A DNA stretch of 64,000 bases from Alopecurus myosuroides (Eukaryota > Streptophyta > Magnoliopsida > Poales > Poaceae). Location of the stretch: the NCBI GenBank assembly GCA_028641055.1, contig CM054057.1, positions 581,299,940 through 581,363,939 of the forward strand, written 5' to 3'. Within the stretch, counting starts at the first letter, position 1; each line of letters starts with the position of its first letter. The translations under genes were made by a program, and so were the position numbers. Under the pieces are notes generated by a model that searched no databases, had not been told where the DNA came from, and worked only from the letters and a program-made list of their open reading frames with translations. This document shows, one piece after another, positions 1-11,078 of this stretch.

Positions 1-935
1 TGAAATACTTCCATGATGAAGCCGGCTGTCAGCAGCCGCGAGATTTCTTCTCCTATAGCTTTCCTTCTTTCCTCATTCATCTTCCGCAGGCCCTGCTTCA
101 CAGGCCTGGACTTGGGGTCTACATGCAAACTGTGTTCTGCCAATTCTGTGGGGATACCCGGCATATCGCTAGGCGTCCAGGCGAATACGTCCGCATTAGA
201 ACGAATAAACTCCACAAGTTCTTTCTCCTGCTCGCTGTCCAAGTTAGACCCTATAGTAAATTGCTTAGAGGGATCATCTTCAACAAAAGCTATCATCTTG
301 GTATCCTGCGCTGCCTTGAATTTTGCTCTCTCATCTTCAGTATTCGGCCTTTTTAATGATGTCCTGTCATCCGGGTCTACTTGAGACCGATAATACTTGA
401 GTTCCTCTTTTCTGCAAGCCTGCTCGGCCATTACCGAATCTCTTTCATCGCACTCAGCTGCTATATCCCGGCTTCCATGTATGGTGATGGTTTGTTTAGG
501 ACCCGGGATTTTTAGCTGTAAATATACATAACACGGCCTAGCCGTGAATTTAGCATAAGCCGGCCTTCCGAACAGCGCGTGATAAGGACTGCGCAATTTA
601 ACCACCTCGAAAGTGAGCCACTCGACTCGATAATTATCCTTCGATTCTCCAAAAGCTACCTCCAATGCGATTTTTCCCTCGGGGCATGCTGAGTGACCCG
701 GCACTATCCCATGAAAAATTGTTGAGCTTTTCTGTAGCTGAGATTCCTTGAGATCCATGCGTAAAAAAGTTTTCCAATATAAGATATTGATACTGCTTCC
801 GCCGTCCATCAGGACCTTCTTCAACTCATAACCATTGACATGTGGTGCGACTACCAATGCTAAGACTCCCGGGTGTTCTATTCTTTCCGGGTGATCTCTT
901 CTGCTCCAAGTTACATCTTGTTTTGACCATCTCAG
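1..935 (-). CDS. gypsy protease and N-terminal reverse transcriptase fragment
   Basis: Reads open on the minus strand from about 935 to the window edge. The aspartic protease active site appears as MDGGSSINILY (about 815-780), a Tat-type variant of the D-S/T-G motif. It is followed by the flap/C-terminal motif HGIVPG and a YHALFGRPAYAKF block. An RT entry region follows with DVFAWTPSDMPGIP, EHSLHVDP and GEEISRLLTAGFIMEV. The catalytic YxDD core would lie left of the window. The same blocks occur at 52883-53957 in diverged form, so the two elements belong to one superfamily branch. Protease would cut the gag-pol polyprotein; no gag is encoded upstream. The start is uncertain because the leader frame and protease frame differ. 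Confidence 0.8.
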   Translation of the reverse strand, partial: MRWSKQDVTWSRRDHPERIEHPGVLALVVAPHVNGYELKKVLMDGGSSINILYWKTFLRMDLKESQLQKSSTIFHGIVPGHSACPEGKIALEVAFGESKDNYRVEWLTFEVVKLRSPYHALFGRPAYAKFTARPCYVYLQLKIPGPKQTITIHGSRDIAAECDERDSVMAEQACRKEELKYYRSQVDPDDRTSLKRPNTEDERAKFKAAQDTKMIAFVEDDPSKQFTIGSNLDSEQEKELVEFIRSNADVFAWTPSDMPGIPTELAEHSLHVDPKSRPVKQGLRKMNEERRKAIGEEISRLLTAGFIMEVF

Positions 936-1241
936 GTATCACGGGACAGCCGAGGAAACCGAATTTACCGCTTGCTTCAGTATCTTCTTGTCCCTATTAG
1001 AAGTTCCTGTAGTGTGCACATGATATTGTCCTTTAAAACCAGATGTACGTACCATACCGATGAAGATGCTGATCTGGCCGATTGTCACGATAGATCCGGA
1101 TTCGAGGTGATCCGACTCTGGTCCCCAGCCGGAATCGTCCACCATCTTTTCTCCTTCGTGGTCGATGTAGATCTCGCCGATGACTAGATTCTCCATGTTC
1201 TTCCGAGTTTCTCCCGTGATGTAAACACCTTTGGACGCAGG

Positions 1242-1258
1242 CCCCACGGTGGGCGCCA
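1242..1258 (-). other. Primer binding site, tRNA-Lys(CUU)
   Basis: The element strand reads TGGCGCCCACCGTGGGG two bases inside the LTR. This is complementary to the 3' end of plant tRNA-Lys(CUU) including CCA. The same site occurs at 50190-50206. Confidence 0.8.
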
Positions 1259-1260
1259 AC

Positions 1261-1734
1261 TGTCGTGGGATAATCACGGCAGACGTTACCGGGGGTAACT
1301 GATCTTGGGGCAAGACGACACAGGCGTTTGGGAGAGGGTTTAGCCCGGAGGAAAACATGATGGAACTCGATCTGGTAGCCGGCAATCAAGTCGCCGAGTC
1401 TCCGATCTCGATATATTAACTCAAATCTCGTGTTACACTGGATGCTCGATATCAAGCGATATTGCCAGGACTCTTGGATCTGGCGCAACTAGTCCTAGGG
1501 GCCGGTTTATAAAGCACCTGGACCCCTGGCTCGCCTTCCAAGGCACACCCTGAATCCTACCCGGACACTGCATACAAACCCTAGCTTTCCTTATCGTAAC
1601 CCACAATCCGGGTTACTAGGCCCATGAACTTGGGCCTTCCAGAAGCTTCCTTATCTTTAGCCGGATCTTCCGCAGCGTCCATTGGGCCGGGTTACACCTT
1701 GGTGTTGGCCTACCGGGTTATCATCCCTCCATCA
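1261..1734 (-). repeat. 5' LTR of the gypsy element (474 bp)
   Basis: Begins TGTCGTGG and ends CCATCA on the plus strand, so on the element strand it is TG...CA. A TTTATAAA box lies at 1506-1513. The LTR adjoins the primer binding site at its inner edge. It shares the inner terminal TGTCGTGG with the Tat LTRs at 49353 and 53958, but is much shorter and otherwise different. Confidence 0.8.
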
Positions 1735-3411
1735 GATGGTCTTGTGCTATCTAATGTAGTCCATTTTGTTGCACAATGTGCATGATTGGGCGCATGAAAA
1801 TGAGTGCACTGTCTCAGTTTTACAAGCAATTTAAATGTATGTTTTTTAGTGTATCACGATGAACGGGCTAGACTAGAACAACATGGGTCACTCGCACATC
1901 ACCACATGCGTTCGTTTTTTTAGAAATTAGATCATGGTCACAAATAATAGTTACACCATTCACGGTGGTTTGAAGTTAGCTGAAGAAATATGTGCTTCTA
2001 ACGCAGTGCAACAATACGACAACTCAATAATTCGTAGTGAGCTCTCCCAAAGATCCCCTCCCCCTGCAACCATACACTTACCCGCACCATTATATTTATG
2101 TTTCATTATAGATATATACATATATTCCTTATTATAATCAAGGATGTTCATTGGCAATTAATATTGATAATGACGATCATGACATTGATTTAGAGGAATT
2201 GTCTCCCCTCCTAATCCTAATGTCACATATCATACTTATCATTATGATGTATGATTTATTTGAATTAGTTGCAAGGTGATTGCCAAACTCCAATCGAGCT
2301 AACAACCTAGAGAAAATACAACCTAGATTCACATGAAAAAGATGATTGCCAAACTCCGATCGAGGTTTGGCCATGAATTAGTCCAATAATATGGGTATCA
2401 TGTGTCACAATAAGTATTTATGAATGTAATTACATAATTATGAGTAAACTATGTAAGAAAATACTTAACGGGATTATGTAATAGTAAAACAATTTTAGGG
2501 GATTTCTCATAACCCAAACTTGAGTTAATGAGTAGTGGGAAAACAATAAATATATCGACTAGATAGTCAACTAAAATTATGACATAGGGCCACATATCAT
2601 TGAGTGAGAACCATTCCTTGTCTTCGCATCGATTTGGGCCACTTAATCCATCTGAGAAAGTATATTTTCCTAGTCTTCAGATTGACCAAAAAATAGCATT
2701 TGATCAAATAGAAAATATTGACACTTCCAACAAAAAATAAAATTATAATAAATCAACTAACTACCAATAATATTATAAAAGAAAATATTATTTTGCATAA
2801 CCATCTAGGAGATCCATATATTTTTTAAATATCTATAGTTTGGCGATATTTTAACTTAACCATGCATTCAAAGTAGTTCAAAAAAAAACCTTCTAACATG
2901 TCAAACTAAATTCATAAATTTTACTGTAAATTTGTATATGGTTCACTTGATCCTTTTATAATATTTACTATATCCACATGTTTCTACAAAATTTTAAGTT
3001 AAAATTCAAACTACAAAAAAATATTGAAAATGTCTAGTAAATAAAATTAACTAGACTTGGTATTCTAGACAAAACAATTGGGTCATTTTCATAGTAATTT
3101 AAGAGACTTGATTGATTTGACTTGAAAAAAATTAACTTAATTATATTATAGTAAATAGAACCATATACCTTGAGTGTCTTGGTAAAATATTAGGTTTTTT
3201 CCTATAAATTTTGGAGATTTGGATGATTTAACTTATTCCAATCAAATTTGAACTAGAAGTTCAAACCACATAATTTATAAAAAAATCTAGCGCATCAATT
3301 ATACTAAACAGATACTTATGTTTTGTTTCCTATCATTAGTACTATAGTTAGAGTTATGTGTCTACTGAACTTATAGCTTTGGTATATCATCCTTCGAAGG
3401 TGTATTTTTGT
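1735..3411. repeat. Tail of a third copy of the local tandem unit
   Basis: AT-rich DNA that matches unit A 22730-24720 and unit B 32690 onward. Shared anchors include GTCCATTTTGTTGCACAATG (about 1760, 22752, 32712) and TGTCTACTGAACTTAT (about 3359; 24660 with one change). No ORF is conserved between copies, so I see no gene here. The unit is cut on its left by the gypsy insertion. Confidence 0.75.
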
Positions 3412-3534
3412 ACTTCCTCCGTCTCATATTAATTGTCTCAAAGTTGGACAAATGTAGATGTATCTAACACTAAAACATGTCTAGATAAATCCACTTTTGT
3501 CTAACTTTGAGACAATTAATATGAGACGAATGGT
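3411..3534. mobile_element. Stowaway (Tc1/mariner) MITE
   Basis: Starts TA then CTTCCTCCGTCTCATATTA and ends with the inverted repeat of the same sequence (TAATATGAGACG). The inner arms extend to CAAAGTT/AACTTTG, so the element folds into a hairpin. The 3' terminus is degenerate. Unit A has no insertion at the matching place (about 24715). Confidence 0.8.
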
Positions 3535-4583
3535 GGGCAGCTCTGGCTTGCAAAGAGCACAATGTATTGCGCCTTCAGTGATTTCAACTACACCGACTCT
3601 CATGAGTACTAAATCAACCATGACTCTCTCGACCACGGCTACATTATAATTTGCTACCTCGGCCTACATCGAATCATCGACAACAACTCCAATCAAAGTT
3701 TCTGCGTCACCACTTGCGTCCACGACACTTCCATCGTGATTACGGAGAGAAGAAATGAGAGACATGGAGGGGACCAAAAGGCAAAGTGGAGAAATCGACA
3801 TAAGCGCAAGAGTCCAAACCCATTCGTCTGTTTTACTCGATCCCACTGCGATCGAGGGAGAATGAAAGAATACATGTACGAATTAAAGATGGACAAGGAT
3901 TCTAGAGAGAATGTCTTTAATTGACGTAGATTTGTCAAAATACGGAGTGAACACTATGAAGTAATCAAACAAAACCGAGTGGGGCCCACTGGCCAGTGTC
4001 CGTTAATTCAAAGGGAGCTGTCACGTGACTCGCGTATATGTACGCGTGTGCTCTGGCCGTTGATAACGACGCTCGACCAGGCCGTTAGGCCGCTGTGCCT
4101 ATGACGAAACCGTGGCCCTGTGCCCTGTGCCGTCGTCACGTAGCAGTGGCGATGTATACAAAGTAGAATATATAACGGCGGGTGAGAGCCTACTCACGCT
4201 CCACTTCCCTAACTTTTGTTTTGCCTCCGGCACGAACAAAATGAACTGTGTACTCCATTTGACCATCCACTAATTCTCATCCAGTACGGCAGTACTACCA
4301 AGTACCGATTCTCACGGAGAACCTGGACGAGGACAATGCCCGGCTCTCGGACACCCGATATGCGCAAAATAAATAAATTAAGTATTGTACTTGTCAGAAA
4401 AATATGGCCAGAAAAAAATTCACATTGACTTCAGGTAAAAAAGACTAATCTATTACGAATACATCGTTTGTACAATGATTTTAGGCAAATCTTTGATACA
4501 GTGTACAGTGAAAGCTATTCTTTTGCGAAATATTTTGTACGGGTACAATACTTGATCACTTTTGTTCAAATGGGTGTTTCGTA
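3535..4583. other. Intergenic stretch, no gene recognised
   Basis: Short ORFs on both strands have no recognisable domain. The segment 3960-4200 is GC-richer and resembles a plant promoter (described separately). The remainder to the LINE insertion is AT-rich. Confidence 0.5.
4020..4200 (+). promoter_or_regulatory. Promoter-like region without a recognisable downstream gene
   Basis: Contains CACGTGAC (G-box/ABRE-like) at about 4022, further ACGT cores, and a TATA-like ATATATAAC at 4168-4176. A C/T-rich leader follows. No plausible long coding exon follows before the LINE at 4599, so this may be an orphaned promoter. The evidence is motif-level only. Confidence 0.3.
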
Positions 4584-4970
4584 ATATTTTTACCTTTTTT
4601 TTCCAACTGGGCTACACCCCTTTCCATTACTTATCATAACGGAAGTTCAGCTACAAAAGCCAGCAAAAGGGACAGAAAAGTGGAGTAGGGAACAGAAGGA
4701 AAAAGGAAAAGGGAACAGAAGGAAAAAGGAAACGAAAATGGTAGGAAAACCCGCTGTGACACCTCGGCATCGAGGCGACACTACGGGGCAAAAAACCTAC
4801 CCCTACACTACATGTTCAAAACCACCAGGATCCAACAAGTTCACATACGCTTCAAGATACAGAATAAACCCCACCACGGGGGTAACCACACACTCCAGCA
4901 CATAGAATAGACCAGCCACACGGCCCAAAAACGAAGACACCAGACAGCGAACTTCCAGATAGCAACTTGC

Positions 4971-7900
4971 TCAACTCCCAGTAATCCTGAGGATCGTAGT
5001 CGCAGCAACACCCCCGGAGGTTCCTGCAGCAGCAGCTAGGCGAGCAGCCTTGTTCATCAGCTGGTCCACTCCTCCGATGATCGCTGCTTTCTCCTCTTCA
5101 CCGTAGAGCCCTGCCCAGTAACGAAGAAGAGAGCAAACATAGAAGATAGTAACCAAGGGGGATTTCACCACCATTTTATCGAAAGTCACTCTATTTCTTA
5201 CGATCCAAATTGCCCAGCAAACCGCAGCAACAATGAGCATATGGAGATGAGCACCACCAGGGAAAAAGGAGTAGAGCCAAGCAAAACATTGCCACAGAGA
5301 AATATGACAGTAGTTTGTTCCAAACACCGAGCCCATAGTGCCCCAAACCACTCTAGCATGTGAGCATGAAAAGAACAAATGACGAGCAGTTTCCAATTGA
5401 TTACAGAACGAGCATAAGGGGTTACCATTCCACTTTTGTTTTTTCAAATTATCACGAGTAAGAATTGCATCACGAAACAGTTGCCAGAGAAACACTTTGA
5501 TCTTAAGAGGAATTCTAGACTTCCAAATCCACTTATTGTTAGACCCAGCCAGGGGTTTCTCCAACTCCAAGTACAGAGATTTGGTGGAGAATTTTTTTAT
5601 TTGCATTTAAGATCCAGGTGACCTCGTCCTGATCCGTTGACACGAGGCACTTTTTGGCCTCCTCAACGATCAGCCTCCACTGATTATCTAAGGAATCATT
5701 AAACCGTCTCCGGAATGGGACCTGAAAGTCACAGGAGGCAACTTTCTCGAACGTCCAGTCATGCTCATGACATATATCAAACAACAGAGGGTACGACACC
5801 ATAAGGGAACGGTTGTTCAGCCAGGCATCTTTCAAGAAACGAACAAGGTTACCCTTTTTCAGGACCAAATTCCTACCAGGAAGTACACCTCTTTAACTTT
5901 TAACAGGTTTTTCCAGATAGGTGAATCATTCACCCTCGTTTTAACACTAGCCACAGATTTATTTCTCAAATATTTGGCACGAACAATTTGCTGCCAAAGG
6001 CCATTTTGCGTCTCAAGTTTCCACCACCATTTACATAGGAGGCTAATATTTTGTCTTCTCAGATTTTTCACACCCAAACCACCCTTATTCTTCGATCTGC
6101 ACACCCGAGCCCATTTGACTATATGATACTTCTTTTTGTTATTATTGCCAGACCAGAAAAATTTCCTACGGTGTTTCTCCAGTTTTTCAATAAAGCCTTT
6201 ACCCGAGGAAGCAACATCCCCGATCCAGGCCTCGGGTTTTTTTTATGAATTTAGTATCCAAAAAGTCCCAGACAACCATTTTAAGATTAGAAAAGGAAAC
6301 AGGAACCCCAAGATATTTTAAGGGGAGTTGTCCAACCTGACAATTCAACAGATTAGAATAGAACTGAGCAATATTGTTGTCCCCCCCCCCCCCCCAATCA
6401 GGAAAATCTCGCTTTTATCGAAGTTGATCTTAAGCCCCGACATGAGTTAAAATATGTAAAGCAACAGCTTGAGGGTAACAGCTTTGTCCACATCATGAGA
6501 AATACAAAAAACCGTACCAGAGAATAAATAAGGTCAGGAGCAAGACCAGAGAATAAACCATTGCTTTGGGCACACAACACCATTTTAGTTAACACCTCAC
6601 CCACAAGGTTAAACAGAATCGGTGATAAAGGATCGTCTTGACGAACACCTTTAGCACTTTGGAAGTACTGCCCCACCACATTATTAAGTTTAACACTAAC
6701 CGTACCATTATGCAAGACTCCCTTAATCCAGGAGCACCACTGCTCATTAAAACGCCTCACTTTCAGGCAATTTAGTAAAAAATCCCAATTAACCTTGTCG
6801 TACGCTTTCTCGAAGTCAATTTTCAGAATCACCCCAACTTGTTTCTTAACATGAACATGATGCATGACTTCATGCAAGGAAAGGACCCCATCCATGATGC
6901 TACGATTTTTAATAAAAGCATTTTGTTGTACACTTATCAGCTTCTCAACAAAAGGTTCCAGCCTAACAGCCAAAGTTTTAGTTATGAACTTGTAAATGCA
7001 TCTCAACAGGCAAATGGGTCTGAATTGCTGAATTTTGTTGGCCTCAGAAGTTTTAGGGAGTAAGGTTATAATGCCATAGTTCAAACGTTGAATATCCAGG
7101 GTACCAGCAAAGAAATGTGAAAACAAATTCATAATATCGTATTTCACAACCTCCCAGCAATGTTGAAAAAACTCAGCAGGTATATTGTCAGGCCCAAGAG
7201 CCCTATTGGGTTCCATCAGGAAAAGGGCATGCTTCACTTCCTCAAAGGTAAAAGGTCTAGTCAGTTTCATATTATCCTCAGCTGAAAGCAGCTCTTCAGG
7301 TTTCCACAAATCAGGGGACAAATCAAACAAATTACCAGGAGCTGGCCCAAACAAGGTTTTATAATAGTTGGTCACCAGTTTAAGCATGTTATCAGTGCCC
7401 TCAACCACCACACCATCATCATCCAAAGAGTGAACCGTATTTTTCCTTTTCCTACCGTTAGCTATTCTATGAAAATAAGCCGTGTTTAAATCCCCTTGCA
7501 AAAGCCATCTCGCATGAGCCCTTTGGTGCCAATAATTCTCCTCCTCAGCCTCCGTATTAAACAACTCAGTTTGAATAAAAGTTTTACGAACGAAAGCATC
7601 AGGAGAGAGCTCCCTGGTCTCCTCTAAACACTCCAAGATTTCTAATTCAGCTTTAATTTCTTTTTTGCGCTTCTTGAAATTTCCAAACAGGTTATACCCC
7701 CAACCTTTAAAGAATTTTTTAATTCTCTTAAGTTTGATATTGAAGACATCAATAGGATCCATGGCATCGACCTGCCTACTCCAAATTTCAGCCACTTTGG
7801 GTAAGAAATAAACATTGTGCAGCCAAGAGGTATCAAACTTGAATTCTCTCTTCAAAGGTGTCAGAGGTGCCCCTCCATGATAGAGGAGTAGGATATTATG

Positions 7901-8595
7901 ATCAGAACGATCCCTAACAATTTTTCGAAGGGTGGCCAAAGGAAATAAAGATTCCCAATCAGATGACATAAGGACACGGTCCAGTTTTTCTAGGGTAGGA
8001 TTCTTCTGTTGATTCGACAAGGTATATTTACCACCCAACAAGGATACCTCACTAAGACTCAAAGTATGGATAATGGAGTTGAAAATACTCGAAGAATGAG
8101 GAAGAACAGTAGGCTTGTTCTTCTCATGAGCAAAACGAAGGATATTAAAGTCCCCACCCACAATGAAAGGGCAGTCCATAGAGCTACAGAATGAAGATAA
8201 CTCAGCCAAAAAACCTTCCTTAAGGTTCTCATGCGCAGGGCCATACACCACAATCACCGCCCAACGACATTTTTTTTATTTTTATCCCAAAGGTTCATAC
8301 GAATTATATGCTCCCCCAACTTGATTGTTTGTACCTCAAGTGTTTCATATTTAGCACCACACAAAATACCACCAGACCTACCCACCGAAGGAATCCATTT
8401 CCAAAAGATTTTGTTATCCGGATCAAGTTTACGGAAGAAACTTTGATTATATGTTCTCTTCATTGTTTCTTGTAAACCAAAAAAATCAAGGTTACAGTCT
8501 CTCATAATATCAGAAAGACAAGTAAACATTCCTTTTTTACCCACACCTCTGCTATTCCAAAAGGCCGACGTGCGGAATTTTTTTGTTCCTGACAT
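4971..8595 (-). pseudogene. LINE ORF2: endonuclease, reverse transcriptase, zf-RVT
   Basis: ATG at 8595, stop at 4971. The endonuclease domain shows FFGLQET, a GGDFN block and RSDHN, interrupted by a frameshift in a T-run near 8270. The RT domain shows ALGPDNIPAEFF, FRPICLL, the QNAFIKNRSI block, the LKIDFEKAYDKVNW motif and KGVRQDDPLSP. Where the catalytic YADD should follow SLVR (near 6512) the frame runs into unrelated residues, and the matching downstream peptide (SHDVDKAVT) is in another frame, so the motif is deleted. A run of 15 C at 6381-6395 marks another frame break. Further down are WKNLLKV, the zf-RVT block (PLKIKVFLWQLF, LCSFCNQLETARHLFFSC) and a C-terminal tail. It would have encoded the target-primed reverse transcription enzyme. 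Confidence 0.9.
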
Positions 8596-10381
8596 GTCTA
8601 CTAGGAGACAATGTAGACGTGTCAGCTTTGTTTTGACTCCTGGTCATAGGTTTGCTGACCACAACACTTTTCCTGCCCCCACTCCTTTTCTGTTTTTTTG
8701 ATTTAACCACAGTGAATGACTTATCCACCTCATCAGCCTCAATCCAAGTAAGAAATACAGGGGTCCTAGCACCAACATCATGAACAGCAACTAAAGGAGT
8801 ATCACTAGTAGAAACAGCTTTAGTAGACAAATTATTCCTAGCAATTTCCAATTCACGCATCAAATCAATGCTTTCAAAATTATCAGAAGGCATATCAACT
8901 CCCATCAAGGAGGCCCTAGTCATGATTTTTAAATTAGATAAGACAGAGAAAGAATTAGTAGACGGCATATCGTTACCTTCCAGGTTTCTCTTTCTGGTCA
9001 CCTCCTTAGCACGCTGTAGAACGTCATGCATCTTTTCTGCTGCAGCCCTGCCTTCTTCTCCCATCCTCCCAACCTCTTGCTCCGCCGAGCCTGCATTAGC
9101 AGCACCTCCCTCCACCATATGATCAGAAGGGGGGACTGTACAGTATACTCATGGTTCTCTTCATTGGCATAGGAGACTCCATCTCAACTTCTTCAACGAC
9201 CAGGTTATCAGGCCACATTTTGCCAGAAAGCACAGAAGCATAAGTCACCATAGGTAAGCACTTATTTTTGATAGTGACAACAGGGGACACGTTTTCCTTT
9301 TCGACGACAGGGGTAATAGGGGCCGAAACCCTCAAAATCTGGGTAGTTTGTCTGTCCTCCACCGAAGTGGGGCAGACCTGAAGCCCACCACCCACATCTG
9401 AAACCGAGACACCCCCCACCTCTGAAACAGAATTACTTGACGCATCCACACCCCTGTTTTCTCTAGCTAAAGTGTCGATAAGGAGTTCATTATGGTCATC
9501 ATCACTCTCCTCCTCCGACATATGTTCAGAGACAGGCTGTAACGCATGAGACATGGATTTCTCACCCCCAATACTTCCAGAAGGAGCCACACGCTCCAAC
9601 TGCCCTCCAGGAGTCGCCGCAGAGGCAGTGGATATCATATCTGTACGAGCGCGTTTAGGGGACGCTTGTGATTCAGAGTTACCCACAGGAATAGATACTT
9701 TAGCAACAGGAGGCCCTTGCACCACCACAGATTCAATTTCAAAGGAAAAATCATAGAAGAAATCACCCAATACTCCTTCAGCAACCTCAGGTAACTGAGA
9801 AACATCTCTGCACCCAAGTAAGATTCTACAATACTCAGGTTTATGTAAGGTAGCCAGATCGATCTCCAAAGTAACACCAACCAGAGATCCAACATAAGCA
9901 ACATGCGCTTCACATCGTGTCTGAAACGCACACATAGAGGCTATACATTCCCAAGGCAAAATCACCTGAAAAATCGAAGCAATATGCCCAAGCTTGCCAC
10001 ATCTCTCACACCGAATCGTGGGACATCGAGCAGGAGGATGGCCGTTACCATTTCAGTTAGGCAGGCAGCAGAGGAGTTCGGGGTCGATGTAGAAGGCTTG
10101 TGAGCTATCGGCCCCGTCGAGGAAGAACCGTGCGCGCCTCCCTGGCCGCCTCCCTCGGCCACCATGTGCTTGGCAGCTCCACCCTGGTCGATGCGAGCAG
10201 CAGCAGCCTCCCACTTGTCAGATCCAGAGGAAGAGCTAGGGTTCCCCCCGGATCCCGTGGTCGGTGGCCGCTGCCACACGTTGTGGCGGCTCGACGATTG
10301 CTATAGATTGCCGCTGCGCCCTCCAAAACCGCCGCCAGCCCCTCCGCGCCTCCCGTGGAATCTCCCACCACCATCCCCCAT
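8552..10381 (-). pseudogene. LINE ORF1 (gag-like RNA-binding protein)
   Basis: Starts at an ATG near 10381 with a Gly/Arg-rich N-terminus, followed by a stop about 25 codons later. A CCHC-like knuckle lies around 10000-9970 (CERCGKLGHIASIF). The last Cys position is Phe, and a frameshift lies just upstream. Next is the conserved block with EYCRILLGCRDVSQLPEVAEGVLGD typical of grass LINE ORF1 proteins (in part), then a low-complexity acidic region. A frameshift in a G-run near 9120 precedes the C-terminal basic part ending at 8552. It overlaps ORF2 by 44 bp, the usual ORF1/ORF2 arrangement. It would package LINE RNA; it is now defective. Confidence 0.75.
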
Positions 10382-10522
10382 CGCCGTCGACGGGCTAGGC
10401 TGAGAGCTGCTATTGATTGGGCGCCGAGGGGAGGAGGCAACCTGAGCGAACAACCTAGAATCGCCTCCCACTTTCCCTTGCCACCACTGGTAGTTCTCAG
10501 GTGGAGGAGACGGAGAGGAAGG

Positions 10523-11017
10523 TCAAACCCTAGATCTAATCCAGACATGAGACAAGAGCTGGGCGAGGTCACCGGGGTGCGCCGCTTTTGACCCCCCACT
10601 ATCGGGCCGAGGAGCGCCTGTAGCTGGTGGGCTTGGGCCACCGCCGTCGAGTCGAGGAGCCACACCCAACACACCCGCCTCGCCCGGTCGTGGCGGGACC
10701 TGGCGAAAAGTCATCGTCAACGTGGCGGCGGGAGACGCGCACACGGTGGCGCAACCGGCCGGGCCCGCAGGGACGCTCTCACCCACGGCCGCGCGATGCG
10801 CGGGGAAATCCACCACAGCGCCCACCTCCACCTTCTCCCCCTCCCGCAGGCAGCGCGCGTCGGCGACGATCCTGTCGGAGTCGAAGAGGACCAAGCGCCC
10901 CGCATCAGAACGGAGAAGGAGGATCCCGTCGCGGTGCGGTGTGCTCATGGTCGCCGGCGATAGGGTGGACGTGAACGTGGTAGTCCACCGGATGTCGCGG
11001 GCACCTTGCGTCGCCAT
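10523..11017 (-). CDS. Unrecognised ORF in the LINE 5' region
   Basis: ATG at 11017 (MATQGARDIRWTTTF...), 165 codons, strongly GC-rich, stop at 10523. It contains a hydrophobic/charged block (ILLLRSDAGRLVLFDSDRIV) and then a Pro/Gly-rich tail. I do not recognise the family. It lies inside the LINE limits set by the target duplication, upstream of ORF1, so it may be a 5' leader ORF, a captured host first exon, or simply GC-rich noncoding sequence. Upstream of the ATG the sequence resembles the end of a MITE. Confidence 0.3.
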   Translation of the reverse strand: MATQGARDIRWTTTFTSTLSPATMSTPHRDGILLLRSDAGRLVLFDSDRIVADARCLREGEKVEVGAVVDFPAHRAAVGESVPAGPAGCATVCASPAATLTMTFRQVPPRPGEAGVLGVAPRLDGGGPSPPATGAPRPDSGGSKAAHPGDLAQLLSHVWIRSRV

Positions 11018-11078
11018 CCGGCTTCTAATTAAGGAGTGTTTGAATCGCAGGAAAATCAAAGGAATTATAACATCATAT

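Larger units (their letters stand above)
1..1734 (-). mobile_element. Ty3/gypsy (Tat-like) retrotransposon, 5' part, gag deleted
   Basis: Minus-strand LTR retrotransposon running off the left edge. In minus-strand order it has a 5' LTR (1734 to 1261), a primer binding site (1258-1242), about 300 bp of leader, then protease and the beginning of reverse transcriptase. The right boundary is fixed by unit copies A and B, where the uninterrupted sequence contains GATGG followed by the same flank that starts here at 1735, so GATGG is the likely target duplication. Tat-lineage elements normally have a 1.5-2.5 kb gag between primer site and protease. Here only a short leader ORF (1385-939) lies there, so gag is missing. 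Lineage is inferred from protease/RT similarity to the element at 49353-53957. Confidence 0.85.
4599..11078 (-). mobile_element. L1-type LINE, apparently full length
   Basis: Minus-strand non-LTR retrotransposon of about 6.5 kb. The direct repeat ATATTTTTACCTTTT occurs at 4584-4598 and 11079-11093. The left copy abuts a T-run, which is the reverse complement of a poly(A) tail. The right copy is followed by AA, giving the TTTT/AA cut site of L1 endonuclease. Order on the element strand: 5' region (11078-10382), ORF1 (10381-8552), ORF2 (8595-4971), then a 3' UTR of about 370 bp with a 22-bp direct repeat at 4688-4733. Both ORFs are broken, so it is inactive. The 15-bp duplication and the cleavage motif make the boundaries credible. 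Confidence 0.8.

Noticed and set aside
6839..7063. Plus-strand ORFs within 5400-9800
   Set aside because: Antisense shadows of the LINE ORF2 and ORF1.
10105..10974. Several long overlapping ORFs on both strands near 10.1-11 kb
   Set aside because: High GC content opens all frames; only the minus-strand LINE ORF1 frame and, weakly, the 11017 ORF make sense in context.
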